A stretch of 64,000 bases of DNA, taken from positions 3,720,001-3,784,000 of the forward strand of contig NZ_CP130713.1 of NCBI RefSeq assembly GCF_030553055.1, given 5' to 3'. The translations under genes and the position numbers were made by a program. Below are positions 15,594-26,227 of the stretch, piece after piece. Below the pieces are notes generated by a model, which saw only the letters and a list, made by a program, of their open reading frames with translations, was not told where the DNA came from and did no database searches. Origin of the DNA: Streptomyces sp. XD-27. Its GTDB lineage: Bacteria > Actinomycetota > Actinomycetes > Streptomycetales > Streptomycetaceae. Numbering within the stretch: the first letter of the stretch is position 1; every line of letters starts with the position of its first letter.

Positions 15594-16577
15594 TCACACA
15601 GCGCGCCGGATCCGCGGAAAGGCCGGGACCGCGGCGATGAACAGCCAGGTGGTGATGGTGAAGGGCCAGGTGAGGGTACGTCCGCCGAAGGGCGTGAAGT
15701 AGGCGTTCAGTGCGGCCGTCAGCACGGTGGCGGCGGCCACGGCCACCAAGGCGTAGAGCGCGCTCGGTACCGTCCTCGCCAGGAACAGGGTGCCCAGGGC
15801 GATGGCCACCAGCACTCCGTTGTAGCCGTAGACGCCCACCGCGACCGCGCCCGGCGGGGCACCCAGCGCCCAGGCCACGAGCACCGCGACGGCGCTGCCC
15901 AGGACGGCGGCCAGACCCGGGCGGAGCCCCGCGACGAACAGCCCGACCAACATGATCGCGCCGACGTACCAGTGGGCCGAGAGGGCGACCTGGGAGATGT
16001 TGGTGAAGAACCCGTGCCACAGGTCGGTCCAGGTGTAGTCGGCGCCGGCCGTCGCCATGGCGGGCAGGGCGGCGGGGCTTCCGCCGTGCCAGACCCGGGT
16101 GAACGCCGGGGCCCCCATCACCGCCACCCCGCAGACGACGCAGAACGGCGCGGTCAGCGCCGGGAGCCTCCAGGGCGCCAGCAGGTTGGTCAGCGCCGAG
16201 TACAGCGGCACGCAGACGACGGCGCCGCCGACGGTCAGCACGTAGGTCGCGGGGTAGTGGCCCAGGAAGACGAACAGGGCCATGCCGGTCAGGCAGCCGC
16301 TGAAACCCTGCAGCCCGAGGTCGATGGCGCCCCTGTCGACGCCCAGGGCGTACGCGGTCGCGGTGGCGACCGCGGCGCCGAGCAGGCCGAGGGCGCCCAT
16401 CCGCCAGTCGCCCACGAAGAGCGCGAGCAGGATGATGGCCCCCGCGCGCGCGTTCGCCTGGAGGCTGAGCTGGGCGAAGCCGCGGACCAGCTGCGTCGTG
16501 AGGCGGACCGGGCCGGGCAGACCGGCGGTCTCCGCGGTGTCCGGCGAGGCCGCCTGCCACGTGTCGGGAGTGATCAT
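15594..16577 (-). CDS. Urea transporter family membrane protein
   Basis: 327 residues, almost entirely hydrophobic, with about ten helices in two homologous halves: GLQGFSGCLTGMALFVF in the first and VGVYGYNGVLVAIALG in the second are the paired UT-family motifs, and TNISQVALSAHW resembles the family signature before the second half. UT proteins are channel-like facilitators for urea or close amides. The ATG at 16577 has GGAGG 6 nt upstream. It starts 46 bp after the transglutaminase-like gene and is probably in the same transcript. No urease genes are visible in the window. Confidence 0.85.
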   Translation of the reverse strand: MITPDTWQAASPDTAETAGLPGPVRLTTQLVRGFAQLSLQANARAGAIILLALFVGDWRMGALGLLGAAVATATAYALGVDRGAIDLGLQGFSGCLTGMALFVFLGHYPATYVLTVGGAVVCVPLYSALTNLLAPWRLPALTAPFCVVCGVAVMGAPAFTRVWHGGSPAALPAMATAGADYTWTDLWHGFFTNISQVALSAHWYVGAIMLVGLFVAGLRPGLAAVLGSAVAVLVAWALGAPPGAVAVGVYGYNGVLVAIALGTLFLARTVPSALYALVAVAAATVLTAALNAYFTPFGGRTLTWPFTITTWLFIAAVPAFPRIRRAV

Positions 16578-16623
16578 GGATGCCTCCAGGGCGGCATGGC
16601 CGTCTCCACGACCGAGTCCGGCC

Positions 16624-17370
16624 TCATGACAGGACGTGCGGCGTTGAGGAGGGTGCTGACGTGGGGGCTGACGAGGGGGCTGACGAGGACTCCGACGAGG
16701 CATCCGGCGAGAGCGTCGACGACGCGTCGGGAGAGAGCATCGCCGACGTATCGGGCGCGAGCATCGACGACGCGTCGGGCGCGAGCGTCGAGGCCGGCGC
16801 CGGCAGGGGCGTCGGCGCCGGCGTCGACGTGCCGGGGTCGAACTGCCATGGCCCGTCGTCCTCGCGCACGGCGACGACGCGCGCGCCCGCCAGGTTTCCT
16901 CCTGCCCCCGCGAACCAGCGGGCGTCGCTCGGGTCCCACCACCGGTCTCCGACCCGGATCACCTCGTGGTGCACCACATTCCGCCCGATCCACGCGACGT
17001 TGGCCTGCGCCTCGTTCCAACTGACGCGCCAGTGGGCCGGGGCCAGCGGTCCTGTCAGCAGCGCGGCGCGACCGCGCGCGTGGGGGATGCCGTCCCGCTC
17101 CAGGAGCGCCGCCGCCACGTCGGCGTGGACCCCGCAGTCGCCGATGAGCCCGTCGTGGAGTGCCAGGTGGCACCAGTACGCGGGCCACTGCACGGGCCCC
17201 CACCGGAAGAGCTCGGGGACCGCGGCCAGCCGGGCTCCGATGTCCCCGAACTGTGTGAGCCGGGCGAACACGCCGTGCCTGACCATGTGGCAGCACGCCG
17301 CCCCATGACCGGCCACCCGGGACAGGCCGATCCGGTCGAACCGCTCCAGCTCCGCGAGCAGCTCCGTCAT
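16624..17370 (-). CDS. Transglutaminase-like protein with repetitive Ser/Pro/Ala tail
   Basis: 248 residues; I do not recognise a named family. Residues 70-155 look like a papain/transglutaminase core: GLIGDCGVHADVAAALL (Cys79), NVVHHEVIRVGDRWWDPSDARW (His134 or 135, Asp146) in the right order and spacing for a Cys-His-Asp triad. Upstream Trp-rich PVQWPAYWCHLALHDG is unusual. After 180 the protein becomes (A/S)PDxS repeats. It lies between the ATP-grasp/PLP fusion (113 bp upstream) and the urea transporter (46 bp downstream), all leftward. By analogy it might hydrolyse or transfer an amide made by the ATP-grasp partner. The ATG at 17370 lies inside a 23-bp tandem repeat that supplies GGGGAGC as ribosome site. 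Confidence 0.6.
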   Translation of the reverse strand: MTELLAELERFDRIGLSRVAGHGAACCHMVRHGVFARLTQFGDIGARLAAVPELFRWGPVQWPAYWCHLALHDGLIGDCGVHADVAAALLERDGIPHARGRAALLTGPLAPAHWRVSWNEAQANVAWIGRNVVHHEVIRVGDRWWDPSDARWFAGAGGNLAGARVVAVREDDGPWQFDPGTSTPAPTPLPAPASTLAPDASSMLAPDTSAMLSPDASSTLSPDASSESSSAPSSAPTSAPSSTPHVLS

Positions 17371-17507
17371 GGCCACCCCGCTCCCCGGGCTCGATGACTG
17401 CCTCGCTTCCCCGGTCATGGCTGCCCCGCTTCCCCGGTCACGACTGCCCCACTTCCCGCGGTCACGACTCCCGGTTCCCGCGGTCACGACTGCCCCAGTT
17501 CCCGCGG
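17367..17507 (-). repeat. Tandem repeat, six units of 22-24 bp, carrying a stop and a start codon
   Basis: Units start at 17367, 17391, 17415, 17438, 17462 and 17484 (top-strand coordinates). On the coding strand each reads roughly CCGCGGGAACTGGGGCAGTC then GTGA or ATGA. The unit at 17484 contains the stop of the ATP-grasp/PLP gene; the one at 17367 provides the ATG of the transglutaminase-like gene. The whole 113-bp spacer is therefore repeat DNA. Confidence 0.85.
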
Positions 17508-19913
17508 CACGGTCCCGCGCCCGAAGTCGTAGGCCATCGACGTGTCGTACGCGCCGCACATGCCGAACGCGAGGTAGTCGCCCTCACGGACGCCCGACAG
17601 GTCGAGGCAGACGGACAGCACGTCGTGCTCCATGCAGGACCTGCCCAGAATCCGGTTCCGGCCGGGCGGCAGCGGCACCCAGCGGGACCCGTCGAACCGG
17701 ACCACGGGGTGTGGATGGAACGGCGCCTCGGGCATGTCGCCCTCGGCCGCGTCGACGACGACGTCGCAGCCGTAGCGGGACTCCCGGCGCACCAGGACCT
17801 GGGTGACGACGGCGGCCGACGGCTGCGTGAGGAGCTTGCCCGGCTCCAGCACCAGCAGCGGGTCCCCGTCGTGTACGGCCGAGGGGCCCGCCGCGAGCAC
17901 GTACTCCAGCGACGTACGCAGCCCCGGCATGTCGTCGACGTGCCACCCGCCGCCGATGTCCAGCACGGCCGGGGCCGCTCCGAGCAGGTCCGCCAGCGGA
18001 TCCGCGGCGGCCAGTGCCGCGGCGCACTCGCGCTGCCAGCGCGACGTACCCAGGACGCTCTGGGCGTAGTGGAAGTGCAGCCCCCACCGGGCCTCGAGCC
18101 GCTCCGCGAGAGCGCCGAGCAGCCGGGCCGTCTCGGCCATGGCGTCGCGTTCGTGCAGCGGGATGCCGAACCGGCTGGCCACGCCGACGGGGGCGACCCG
18201 GACCCCGACGACGTCGGCCTCCAGCTTGAAGCCGTCGTCCAGCAGGGCGCTCAGCCCGCGCAGTTCCGCCAGGGAGTCGGCGAAGAAGGCCCAGCAGCGT
18301 ACGCGGTCGGCGGCGGGCCACCATTTCGCGGGCCCGTTGAGGATCGCCCGTTCGGCCGCCAGGCCGAGGCGGTCGGCGGCTTCGAGCTCGGCCAGGCTGA
18401 TGGCCTCGGCGACCATGTCGAGCCGCGCGGCCTCCCGCAGCACCTCGGGCTGCGGACACGTCTTCACGCTCTGCGCGAGCAGGAGTCGGCACAGCCCTTC
18501 GAGTTCCCGCCGCAGGGCCTGGACCCGTTCGGTGAACAGGGGGACGAGGAACTGTCTGCGCGGCGTGGCCTCGCGCCCGGGAGGTTCGAGCAGGTCCTCG
18601 AAGCCACCGGTCTCGTCGGCCACCGCCGCATGGCTTCCGACCGGCTCCTCGGCCACCGCGTCGCCCTCGGAGGGGACCAGACGCCGCTGGCCCAGTGCGG
18701 GCATCCCGGAATGGTGGTGCTTGTCCTCCGGATGGGACAGCCCCCCGGCGACCCAGCCGATGGGGGTGATGCCCAGCGCCGGGTTGACCGGGATCTCCTC
18801 GACCACCCGGGTGAAACCCGGCACCAGGCGCCTGCCGGAGCCGGGAGCGGCACCCCGGCATCCTGAGGGCGTGAGGGGACCCCCGGCGAGCAGGGCGGCG
18901 GGCAGGTTGGCGCCGCACACCGAGGCGCCGTGGATCCAGGCGGGGAGGCGCGGGTTGACCTCCATGAGCGTGAGGTCGCCGTTCCAGGCGCGGATGAGCT
19001 CCAGCTCGCCGCCGCCGGTCCACACGGCCTCGGCGACCAGGTCGGCCAGCCGGTCGCGCAGCGGCCCCTCGAGCTCCGCGACTTCGCCGGACCATGTCTT
19101 GCCCTCGCCCGTGACCACCGCCTTCGTCATGAAGACCGCGTCGAGGAGCCGGCCGTCGAGCGCGCAGAACGCGATACTGCACTCCTGGCCCGCGACGTGC
19201 TGCTCCACATGCCATCCGCCACCCCACGTCCGGCGGACGACGTCGCCCAGGGCCAGCACCTGCCCGGCGGTGTAGGCCCGGTACGCGTCGTAGTGCTGGC
19301 CCTTCACCCACACCCCGTGCGGAGCCAGACGGACGAACCGGTCGACAGCGAGCCAGCTGTTGTCGGTCTCGTACGCCGGAGTGCGCAGGCCGAGCCGTCC
19401 CGCGGCATCGAGCGGAGGCTTGCGCACCAGGTCCAGCGCCGTCTTCGAAGGGCCCAGGATCCGCTCGTGGGAACCCAGCTCCCTGGCCAGCAGCCGGACT
19501 TCAAGATCCAGACACGGGATCAGATACGCGTCCTCGGGCTCCAGAAGCCCGCTGATCTGCTCGGTCCACGTGGCGAGGTGCGCCCGCTTCCACGGCGGAA
19601 GGCACACCAGGTCGTCGAGGACGTCGGAGTGCAGCCCCGAACTCTCCGACGAGTAGTCCAAGCCGACGATCCGCAGTCCGGGCCAGGCCAGACGCAGGGA
19701 ACGGGCCACGCTCAGGCCGGGCGACGGGTTCGGGCCGCTGTGCATGCCGCTGATGAAGACCGTGCCGGCGGCCGGCGCGGGGCCGAAGAGGCCCACCGCC
19801 TCCTCCGCCCACGCCTCCTCCGCCCACGGGGCGACTCCCTGCGATGCCTCAGGTCTCTCGACATCCCGGGTCGCGCCCACTGGCTCGCGTCCAGTACGTG
19901 CTTGAAGCCCCAT
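17484..19913 (-). CDS. ATP-grasp ligase fused to a fold-III PLP-dependent decarboxylase
   Basis: 809 residues. Residues 51-345 are an ATP-grasp module of the carboxylate-amine ligase type: VFISGMHSGPNPS, a lysine at 204 (VKGQHYDAY), ELELI and LMEVNPRLP (near 303-323). Residues 455-805 are a diaminopimelate/ornithine decarboxylase-like barrel with every key motif: QSVKTCP (PLP lysine 484), DIGGGW (652), EPGK (690), C760 with D764 (RSCMEHD) and GAYDTSMAYDF (787). Both halves look active. The product could be an amino-acid-derived amine or amide; substrate cannot be told. It heads a leftward set with the transglutaminase-like and urea-transporter genes. Starts at GTG 19937 or GTG 19949 are possible; no clear ribosome site decides. 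Confidence 0.78.
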   Translation of the reverse strand: MGLQARTGREPVGATRDVERPEASQGVAPWAEEAWAEEAVGLFGPAPAAGTVFISGMHSGPNPSPGLSVARSLRLAWPGLRIVGLDYSSESSGLHSDVLDDLVCLPPWKRAHLATWTEQISGLLEPEDAYLIPCLDLEVRLLARELGSHERILGPSKTALDLVRKPPLDAAGRLGLRTPAYETDNSWLAVDRFVRLAPHGVWVKGQHYDAYRAYTAGQVLALGDVVRRTWGGGWHVEQHVAGQECSIAFCALDGRLLDAVFMTKAVVTGEGKTWSGEVAELEGPLRDRLADLVAEAVWTGGGELELIRAWNGDLTLMEVNPRLPAWIHGASVCGANLPAALLAGGPLTPSGCRGAAPGSGRRLVPGFTRVVEEIPVNPALGITPIGWVAGGLSHPEDKHHHSGMPALGQRRLVPSEGDAVAEEPVGSHAAVADETGGFEDLLEPPGREATPRRQFLVPLFTERVQALRRELEGLCRLLLAQSVKTCPQPEVLREAARLDMVAEAISLAELEAADRLGLAAERAILNGPAKWWPAADRVRCWAFFADSLAELRGLSALLDDGFKLEADVVGVRVAPVGVASRFGIPLHERDAMAETARLLGALAERLEARWGLHFHYAQSVLGTSRWQRECAAALAAADPLADLLGAAPAVLDIGGGWHVDDMPGLRTSLEYVLAAGPSAVHDGDPLLVLEPGKLLTQPSAAVVTQVLVRRESRYGCDVVVDAAEGDMPEAPFHPHPVVRFDGSRWVPLPPGRNRILGRSCMEHDVLSVCLDLSGVREGDYLAFGMCGAYDTSMAYDFGRGTVPRELGQS

Positions 19914-20107
19914 GCCGACATCATCAGCAGAGGTCACTCCCCCGCGCACCCGGTGGCATCCGGCAGGGTGAGCGCCCCCTCCGCGATCTTCACCCGCACC
20001 CGACGCCGCCCCCGCGCGCCGCCTCCGGACACGGAAGCGCCCCGGCCACTCACCGCGGCCGGGGCGCATATCTGCTGGTCAGAGGCCCTGCGGGACGTCC
20101 AACCGAG

Positions 20108-20180
20108 TGGGTCATCAGGGGCTCGAACCCTGAACCAATGGATTAAAAGTCCACTGCTCTGCCAATTGAGCTAATGACCC
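20108..20180 (-). tRNA. tRNA-Lys (anticodon TTT)
   Basis: 73 nt. Acceptor GGGTCAT pairs with ATGACCC; anticodon loop CTTTTAA gives TTT; T-loop GGTTCGAGCC is canonical. CCA is not encoded. Confidence 0.96.
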
Positions 20181-20304
20181 CGCACACCGCAGCATAGCCC
20201 GGACCGCGGCGAAGGCCCGAGCCAATACCCTCCAGAGGCCGTGTCAGGTGATCGACACCGCTCAACCGGGCGGTCTCCGGGCGGACTTGCCCTCGGCGCA
20301 CGAA

Positions 20305-20338
20305 GGCCCGTACGACACACGCCGGTGTCGTACGGGCC
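20305..20338 (-). terminator. Terminator of the DEAD-box helicase gene
   Basis: GGCCCGTACGACAC and GTGTCGTACGGGCC form a perfect 14-bp stem with a 6-nt loop, 22 nt past the helicase stop codon. Confidence 0.7.
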
Positions 20339-20360
20339 CAGGTGTCAGAGCCTGCCGGGA

Positions 20361-22697
<2,337 letters not shown>

Positions 22698-22974
22698 GCG
22701 AAATGCGAAACCTTCCGGAGTCTCGGCACGCGCCCAAGCTCCGTGTCGTTTCGCAAACGACCGCCTCAATGCGGTCAGGCCACGGCAAGGTAAGGAACGC
22801 GCCACGCGGCGCGCTTCGGTTTGGCGCCGGGCAAATGGGATCAAACGATCTACCACCATACGCACTCGCCCCCACCGAAAGCAAATTCCCCCTGGACGGC
22901 CCGCCGCGGATCCGGTAAAGGCCCTGCTCAGCGGCGCCCCGATGGTCGCCGCCCGGCCACCGTGCGCCCGGGCC

Positions 22975-23433
22975 TCACCTCGCTCCCCCGGACTCCGGCG
23001 ACGTGCCCGGCTCGGTTCCGCCGCCGCCCGGCGGCTCCGGGGTCGGCGACGGCGACGGCGGCTCGGGGGTGGTCGGCCGCGGCTCGGGGGTGGTCGGCGC
23101 CGGGTCCGACGGGTGCGGCGGCCGGGAGGAGGGCGCGGGGCCCGGCGAACCGCCGCCCGGCCCGGAGGGCGTGGCGGGCGGCACGGGCACGTGCGGGCTT
23201 CCCGACCGCGACGCGGAGGCAGAGGCCGACGGGGACGCCGAGGGCTTACCGCCCTTCTCCTTGCCCGCCTTCTTCTTCCCGCCCTCCCTCCCGTCCCGCC
23301 CCTTGCCGTCGTCGCGGTGCCCGGACTCCGCCGAGCCCGGCAGCCCGCCGCCCGGCTCGACGCCCTCCGCGCGGCCCCGCTGCTCGGTGCCGCCGCGCGA
23401 ACCCGGCCGCTCGGGGCCGTCGGACACGCTCAT
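22975..23433 (-). CDS. Hypothetical disordered protein, Gly/Lys then Pro/Ser rich
   Basis: 152 residues with no recognisable domain. The first third is basic (DGREGGKKKAGKEKGGK), followed by SPSASASAS and a Pro/Thr/Glu repeat (PTTPEPRPTTPEPPSPSP). There is no signal peptide in this frame. Its ATG overlaps the stop of a 31-codon hydrophobic frame just upstream (ATGA), so the two are probably translated together, or, if one base is wrong, form one secreted protein with that frame as its signal peptide. Low-complexity composition lowers confidence that it is a real gene. Confidence 0.5.
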   Translation of the reverse strand: MSVSDGPERPGSRGGTEQRGRAEGVEPGGGLPGSAESGHRDDGKGRDGREGGKKKAGKEKGGKPSASPSASASASRSGSPHVPVPPATPSGPGGGSPGPAPSSRPPHPSDPAPTTPEPRPTTPEPPSPSPTPEPPGGGGTEPGTSPESGGAR

Positions 23434-23525
23434 GCAGCCCCCAGGGCCACGGCGGCGGCTATGACCGCCGCGACACGCGCCGCGACACGAGGGGCGCGAG
23501 GGGACGGAACGGGAAATCCAGGCAT
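23430..23525 (-). CDS. 31-residue hydrophobic small protein
   Basis: Begins MPGFPVPSPRAPRVAARVAA and ends with a hydrophobic run of Val, Ile and Ala residues before TGA. GGAGGTGG lies 7 nt before the ATG, one of the better ribosome sites in the area. Arg-rich start plus hydrophobic end looks like a signal peptide or a single-span micro-protein. The stop shares ATGA with the next gene's start. Confidence 0.45.
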   Translation of the reverse strand: MPGFPVPSPRAPRVAARVAAVIAAAVALGAA

Positions 23526-23597
23526 GGGCGGGCCACCTCCAGGCCGCAGGGTGCAGACTCCCTGCCCAACTGGCGCCGCCCCGCGCAGGACACGCGA

Positions 23598-23704
23598 TCA
23601 GCCGTACCCGAGCGCCGTACCCGAGCGCGTGCGGCCGTCAGCCGTACCCGAGCGCCGCCCCCGAGCGCGTGCAGCCGTCAGCCGTACCCGAGCGCGTGCA
23701 GCCG
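23598..23704 (-). repeat. 40-bp tandem repeat copying the zincin gene's 3' end
   Basis: Two full 40-bp units (23598-23637 and 23638-23677, 37 of 40 identical) followed by the gene's own 27-bp version (23678-23704). Each unit contains the terminal codons for ALGYG and the stop. Confidence 0.9.
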
Positions 23705-24028
23705 CTCGTCGTCGATGCCGAAGTGGTGGGCGATCTCGTGCACCACGGTCACTTCGGTCTCGGCGACCACGTCCTCGCGTGTCTCGCACATCCGCAGGGT
23801 CGGGCCCCGGTAGATGGTGATCCGGTCCGGGAGGACGCCCGCGTACCACTCACCCCGCTCGGTCAGCGGAGTCCCCTCGTACAGCCCGAGCAGCTCGGGG
23901 TCGTCCGCGGGCGGCTCCTCCTCCACGAACACGGCGACGTTGTCCATCAGCCGTGTCAGCTCCGCCGGAATCCGGTCGAGCGCCTCGGCGACCAGTTCCT
24001 CGAACTCCTCGCGCGTCATCTCCAGCAC
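23678..24028 (-). CDS. Metallopeptidase family protein (minimal zincin)
   Basis: 116 residues, the normal size for this conserved actinobacterial family. The zinc motif HEIAHHFG (HExxH) is near the C-terminus, followed by DDERLHALGYG. Upstream, YEGTPLTERG and PDRITIYRGP are family-specific. Its substrate is unknown and proteolysis has rarely been shown. The GTG at 24028 gives the usual N-terminus (VLEMTREEFEELVAEAL); an ATG three codons on is the alternative. Tandem copies of its own 3' end follow the stop. Confidence 0.88.
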   Translation of the reverse strand: MLEMTREEFEELVAEALDRIPAELTRLMDNVAVFVEEEPPADDPELLGLYEGTPLTERGEWYAGVLPDRITIYRGPTLRMCETREDVVAETEVTVVHEIAHHFGIDDERLHALGYG

Positions 24029-24267
24029 GCCGCCATTGTCGACCAGGACACGCCCGCCGGGGCAGCCCGGCCACGCAGAGCACCCCGCCCCGGCCCCGCG
24101 ATCACGCCCCGGCGAACCGTGGAACAGGCGCGGAACAGGCCGAGGAAGAGGCCGAGGAACAGGCCGTTCGCCCAGGCAGCCGTAAACCGTTTTGGCGAAC
24201 CTCCCCGGCATCCCATATGCTTCTCACGTCCCCGACGGCGCCGAGAGGCGCAAACGGTGGGCCATCA

Positions 24268-24340
24268 GCCCTCATCGTCTAGTGGCCCAGGACGCCGCCC
24301 TTTCAAGGCGGTAGCACGGGTTCGAATCCCGTTGGGGGCA
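24268..24340 (+). tRNA. tRNA-Glu (anticodon TTC)
   Basis: 73 nt. GCCCTCA/TGGGGGC acceptor, anticodon loop CTTTCAA, T-loop GGTTCGAATCC. Confidence 0.96.
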
Positions 24341-24378
24341 CGCAACACCATGTGCGAGACTAGTCCTCGCACAAGCTT

Positions 24379-24453
24379 GGTCCTGTGGAGCAGTTTGGAG
24401 TGCTCGCCACCCTGTCAAGGTGGAGGCCGCGGGTTCAAATCCCGTCAGGACCG
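24379..24453 (+). tRNA. tRNA-Asp (anticodon GTC), copy 1
   Basis: 75 nt. GGTCCTG/CAGGACC acceptor, anticodon loop CTGTCAA, T-loop GGTTCAAATCC. Identical to the copy at 30283. Confidence 0.96.
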
Positions 24454-24473
24454 CTGCAACCGCGAGGTTGCGT

Positions 24474-24550
24474 GGCTGGGTAGCTCAGTTGGTACGAGCG
24501 TCCGCCTGAAAAGCGGAAGGTCGCCGGTTCGACCCCGGCCCCAGCCACCA
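24474..24550 (+). tRNA. tRNA-Phe (anticodon GAA), CCA encoded
   Basis: GGCTGGG/CCCAGCC acceptor, anticodon loop CTGAAAA, T-loop GGTTCGACCCC. The last three bases are an encoded CCA, unlike the other tRNAs here. Confidence 0.96.
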
Positions 24551-24552
24551 CA

Positions 24553-24591
24553 CGAAGCCCCTGGCGAGATCACTCGCCGGGGGTTTCTTCG
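24553..24591 (+). terminator. Terminator of the tRNA Glu-Asp-Phe cluster
   Basis: CCCCTGGCGAG and CTCGCCGGGGG form an 11-bp stem with a 4-nt loop, followed by TTTCTTCGTT. Confidence 0.75.
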
Positions 24592-24640
24592 TTGGACCTG
24601 GTTGGGCGCCGCAAGCATCCGGAGCACGTTGGGGGCTGGA

Positions 24641-26053
24641 GTGGACCGGATCGGTACGTACGCCATCGTGCGCAAGCTCGGCGAGGGCGGGATGGGCACG
24701 GTCTATCTGGCGCGCTCGCGCGGCGGGCGGTCCGTCGCGGTCAAGGTCGCCAGGCCCGAGCTGGCCTGCCAGCCCCTGTTCCGGGAGCGGTTCCGCGCCG
24801 AGGTCGCGGCCGCCCGCAGGGTGGGCGGCTTCCACACCGCCCCGGTCGTCGACGCCGACCCGGACGCCGAGGCCCCCTGGCTCGCCACCGCCTACGTGCC
24901 CGGCCCCACCCTGTCCCAGCTGATCACCGCCCAGGGCCCGATGGGGACGCGGCAGCTGCGCCGTCTCGGCGCCGCGCTCGCCGAGGCCCTTCAGGCCGTC
25001 CACAGCTGCGGACTCGTCCACCGCGATCTGAAGCCCGGCAACATCATCATGGCCGAGGACGGTCCGAGGGTCCTGGACTTCGGCATCGCCAGGGCAGTGG
25101 AGAACACCCCGCTCACGATCACCGGCACGGCCTTCGGCACCCCCGGATTCCTCGCTCCCGAACAGGCCGAGGGCCATCCGGTGGACACCGCCGCGGACGT
25201 GTTCGCGCTGGGCGCCGTCCTGGTCGCGGCCGCGGGCGGCAGCGCGTTCGGGGACGGCACGCCGGTCTCGCTGATGTACCGCTCGGTGCACCACCCGCCG
25301 GACCTCTCCGCGGTTCCCGATCCGCTGCGGCCGATCGTGGCAGCGTGTCTGGAGAAGGCCCCGGAGCGCAGGCCGAGCACCGGGCAGCTGCTGGACTGGC
25401 TCACGGTCGAAGATCCCCGTGTGACGAGCTATCCGGGCTCGGCCGCCACCCCCGGTCGCCCCGGCACGGTCGGCGTCCCGGGCTCGGCCCCCACCCCCCG
25501 TCACCCGGGCGCGGCCGGCGTCCCGAGCACGTCGGGCACGGCCGGCGCCCCGGCCCATGCCGGGTCGCCCGCCGCCGCGGCGGGCTACTCGCCCACTGTC
25601 GCCGGCGTGCCTGCCGTGCCGCCTCCGCCGCCCCACGCCCCGATCGTCCCGGCGGTCGCGCCCGCGCCGCCCGGTCCGCCGCCGGCAGGGCCGCCGCCGG
25701 GCGGTGCGATGCCTGCCGGTGCCGTGCCGGGCGGTGCCGTGCCAGCCGGTGCCGTGCCGGGCGGGCTGGCCGACGATCCGGAGTTCCTCGCCATGGATCG
25801 CAAGAACTCCATCGTCGCCGACCGCGACGGCATCGCATTCGACCGCAACGGCAGCACGGCGGAATTCCCCTGGTACGCCATCGACTACGCCGAGCAGACG
25901 GCAGACCCTCGCAGGACCACGCTCACGGTGAGCCTGCTGCTGACCGACGACAGCGCCCACATATGCAAGGTCACCGCCCGGAACAGGGACGAGCTGGTCT
26001 ACTGGAGCGCCCTGCTCGACGCCGTGCTCCGGCGCTTCGCCCCCGGGCTCTGA
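24641..26053 (+). CDS. Soluble Ser/Thr protein kinase with C-terminal PH-like domain
   Basis: 470 residues. Kinase domain 1-265: GEGGMGTVY glycine loop, Lys35 (AVKVARP), HRDLKPGN (127-134), DFG (146-148), FLAPEQAEG. A Pro/Ala/Gly linker (about 275-375) leads to a compact C-terminal domain of 90 residues (FLAMDRKNSIVADRDGIAF to the end), beta-rich in appearance and possibly PH-like. No transmembrane helix is present, so unlike most Streptomyces kinases of this class it is cytosolic. The GTG at 24641 follows GGGGG; it is 90 bp after the tRNA-Phe terminator. The 3' flank is a CGCCCGTACC repeat. Confidence 0.88.
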   Translation: MDRIGTYAIVRKLGEGGMGTVYLARSRGGRSVAVKVARPELACQPLFRERFRAEVAAARRVGGFHTAPVVDADPDAEAPWLATAYVPGPTLSQLITAQGPMGTRQLRRLGAALAEALQAVHSCGLVHRDLKPGNIIMAEDGPRVLDFGIARAVENTPLTITGTAFGTPGFLAPEQAEGHPVDTAADVFALGAVLVAAAGGSAFGDGTPVSLMYRSVHHPPDLSAVPDPLRPIVAACLEKAPERRPSTGQLLDWLTVEDPRVTSYPGSAATPGRPGTVGVPGSAPTPRHPGAAGVPSTSGTAGAPAHAGSPAAAAGYSPTVAGVPAVPPPPPHAPIVPAVAPAPPGPPPAGPPPGGAMPAGAVPGGAVPAGAVPGGLADDPEFLAMDRKNSIVADRDGIAFDRNGSTAEFPWYAIDYAEQTADPRRTTLTVSLLLTDDSAHICKVTARNRDELVYWSALLDAVLRRFAPGL

Positions 26054-26227
26054 CCGCCCCGCGCCCCGCGCCCGTACCCGCGCCCGTACCCGCACTCGCA
26101 CCCGCGGATCCACGTTCACCCGCTCACGGATTCACGCTGACGCCGCCGCCCCCGACATACTTCCCCGATTAGTCCGGACAGAAATGGCTCGCCAGCCGTT
26201 TCGGCGAAGTGAGATCCTGGATCGCGT

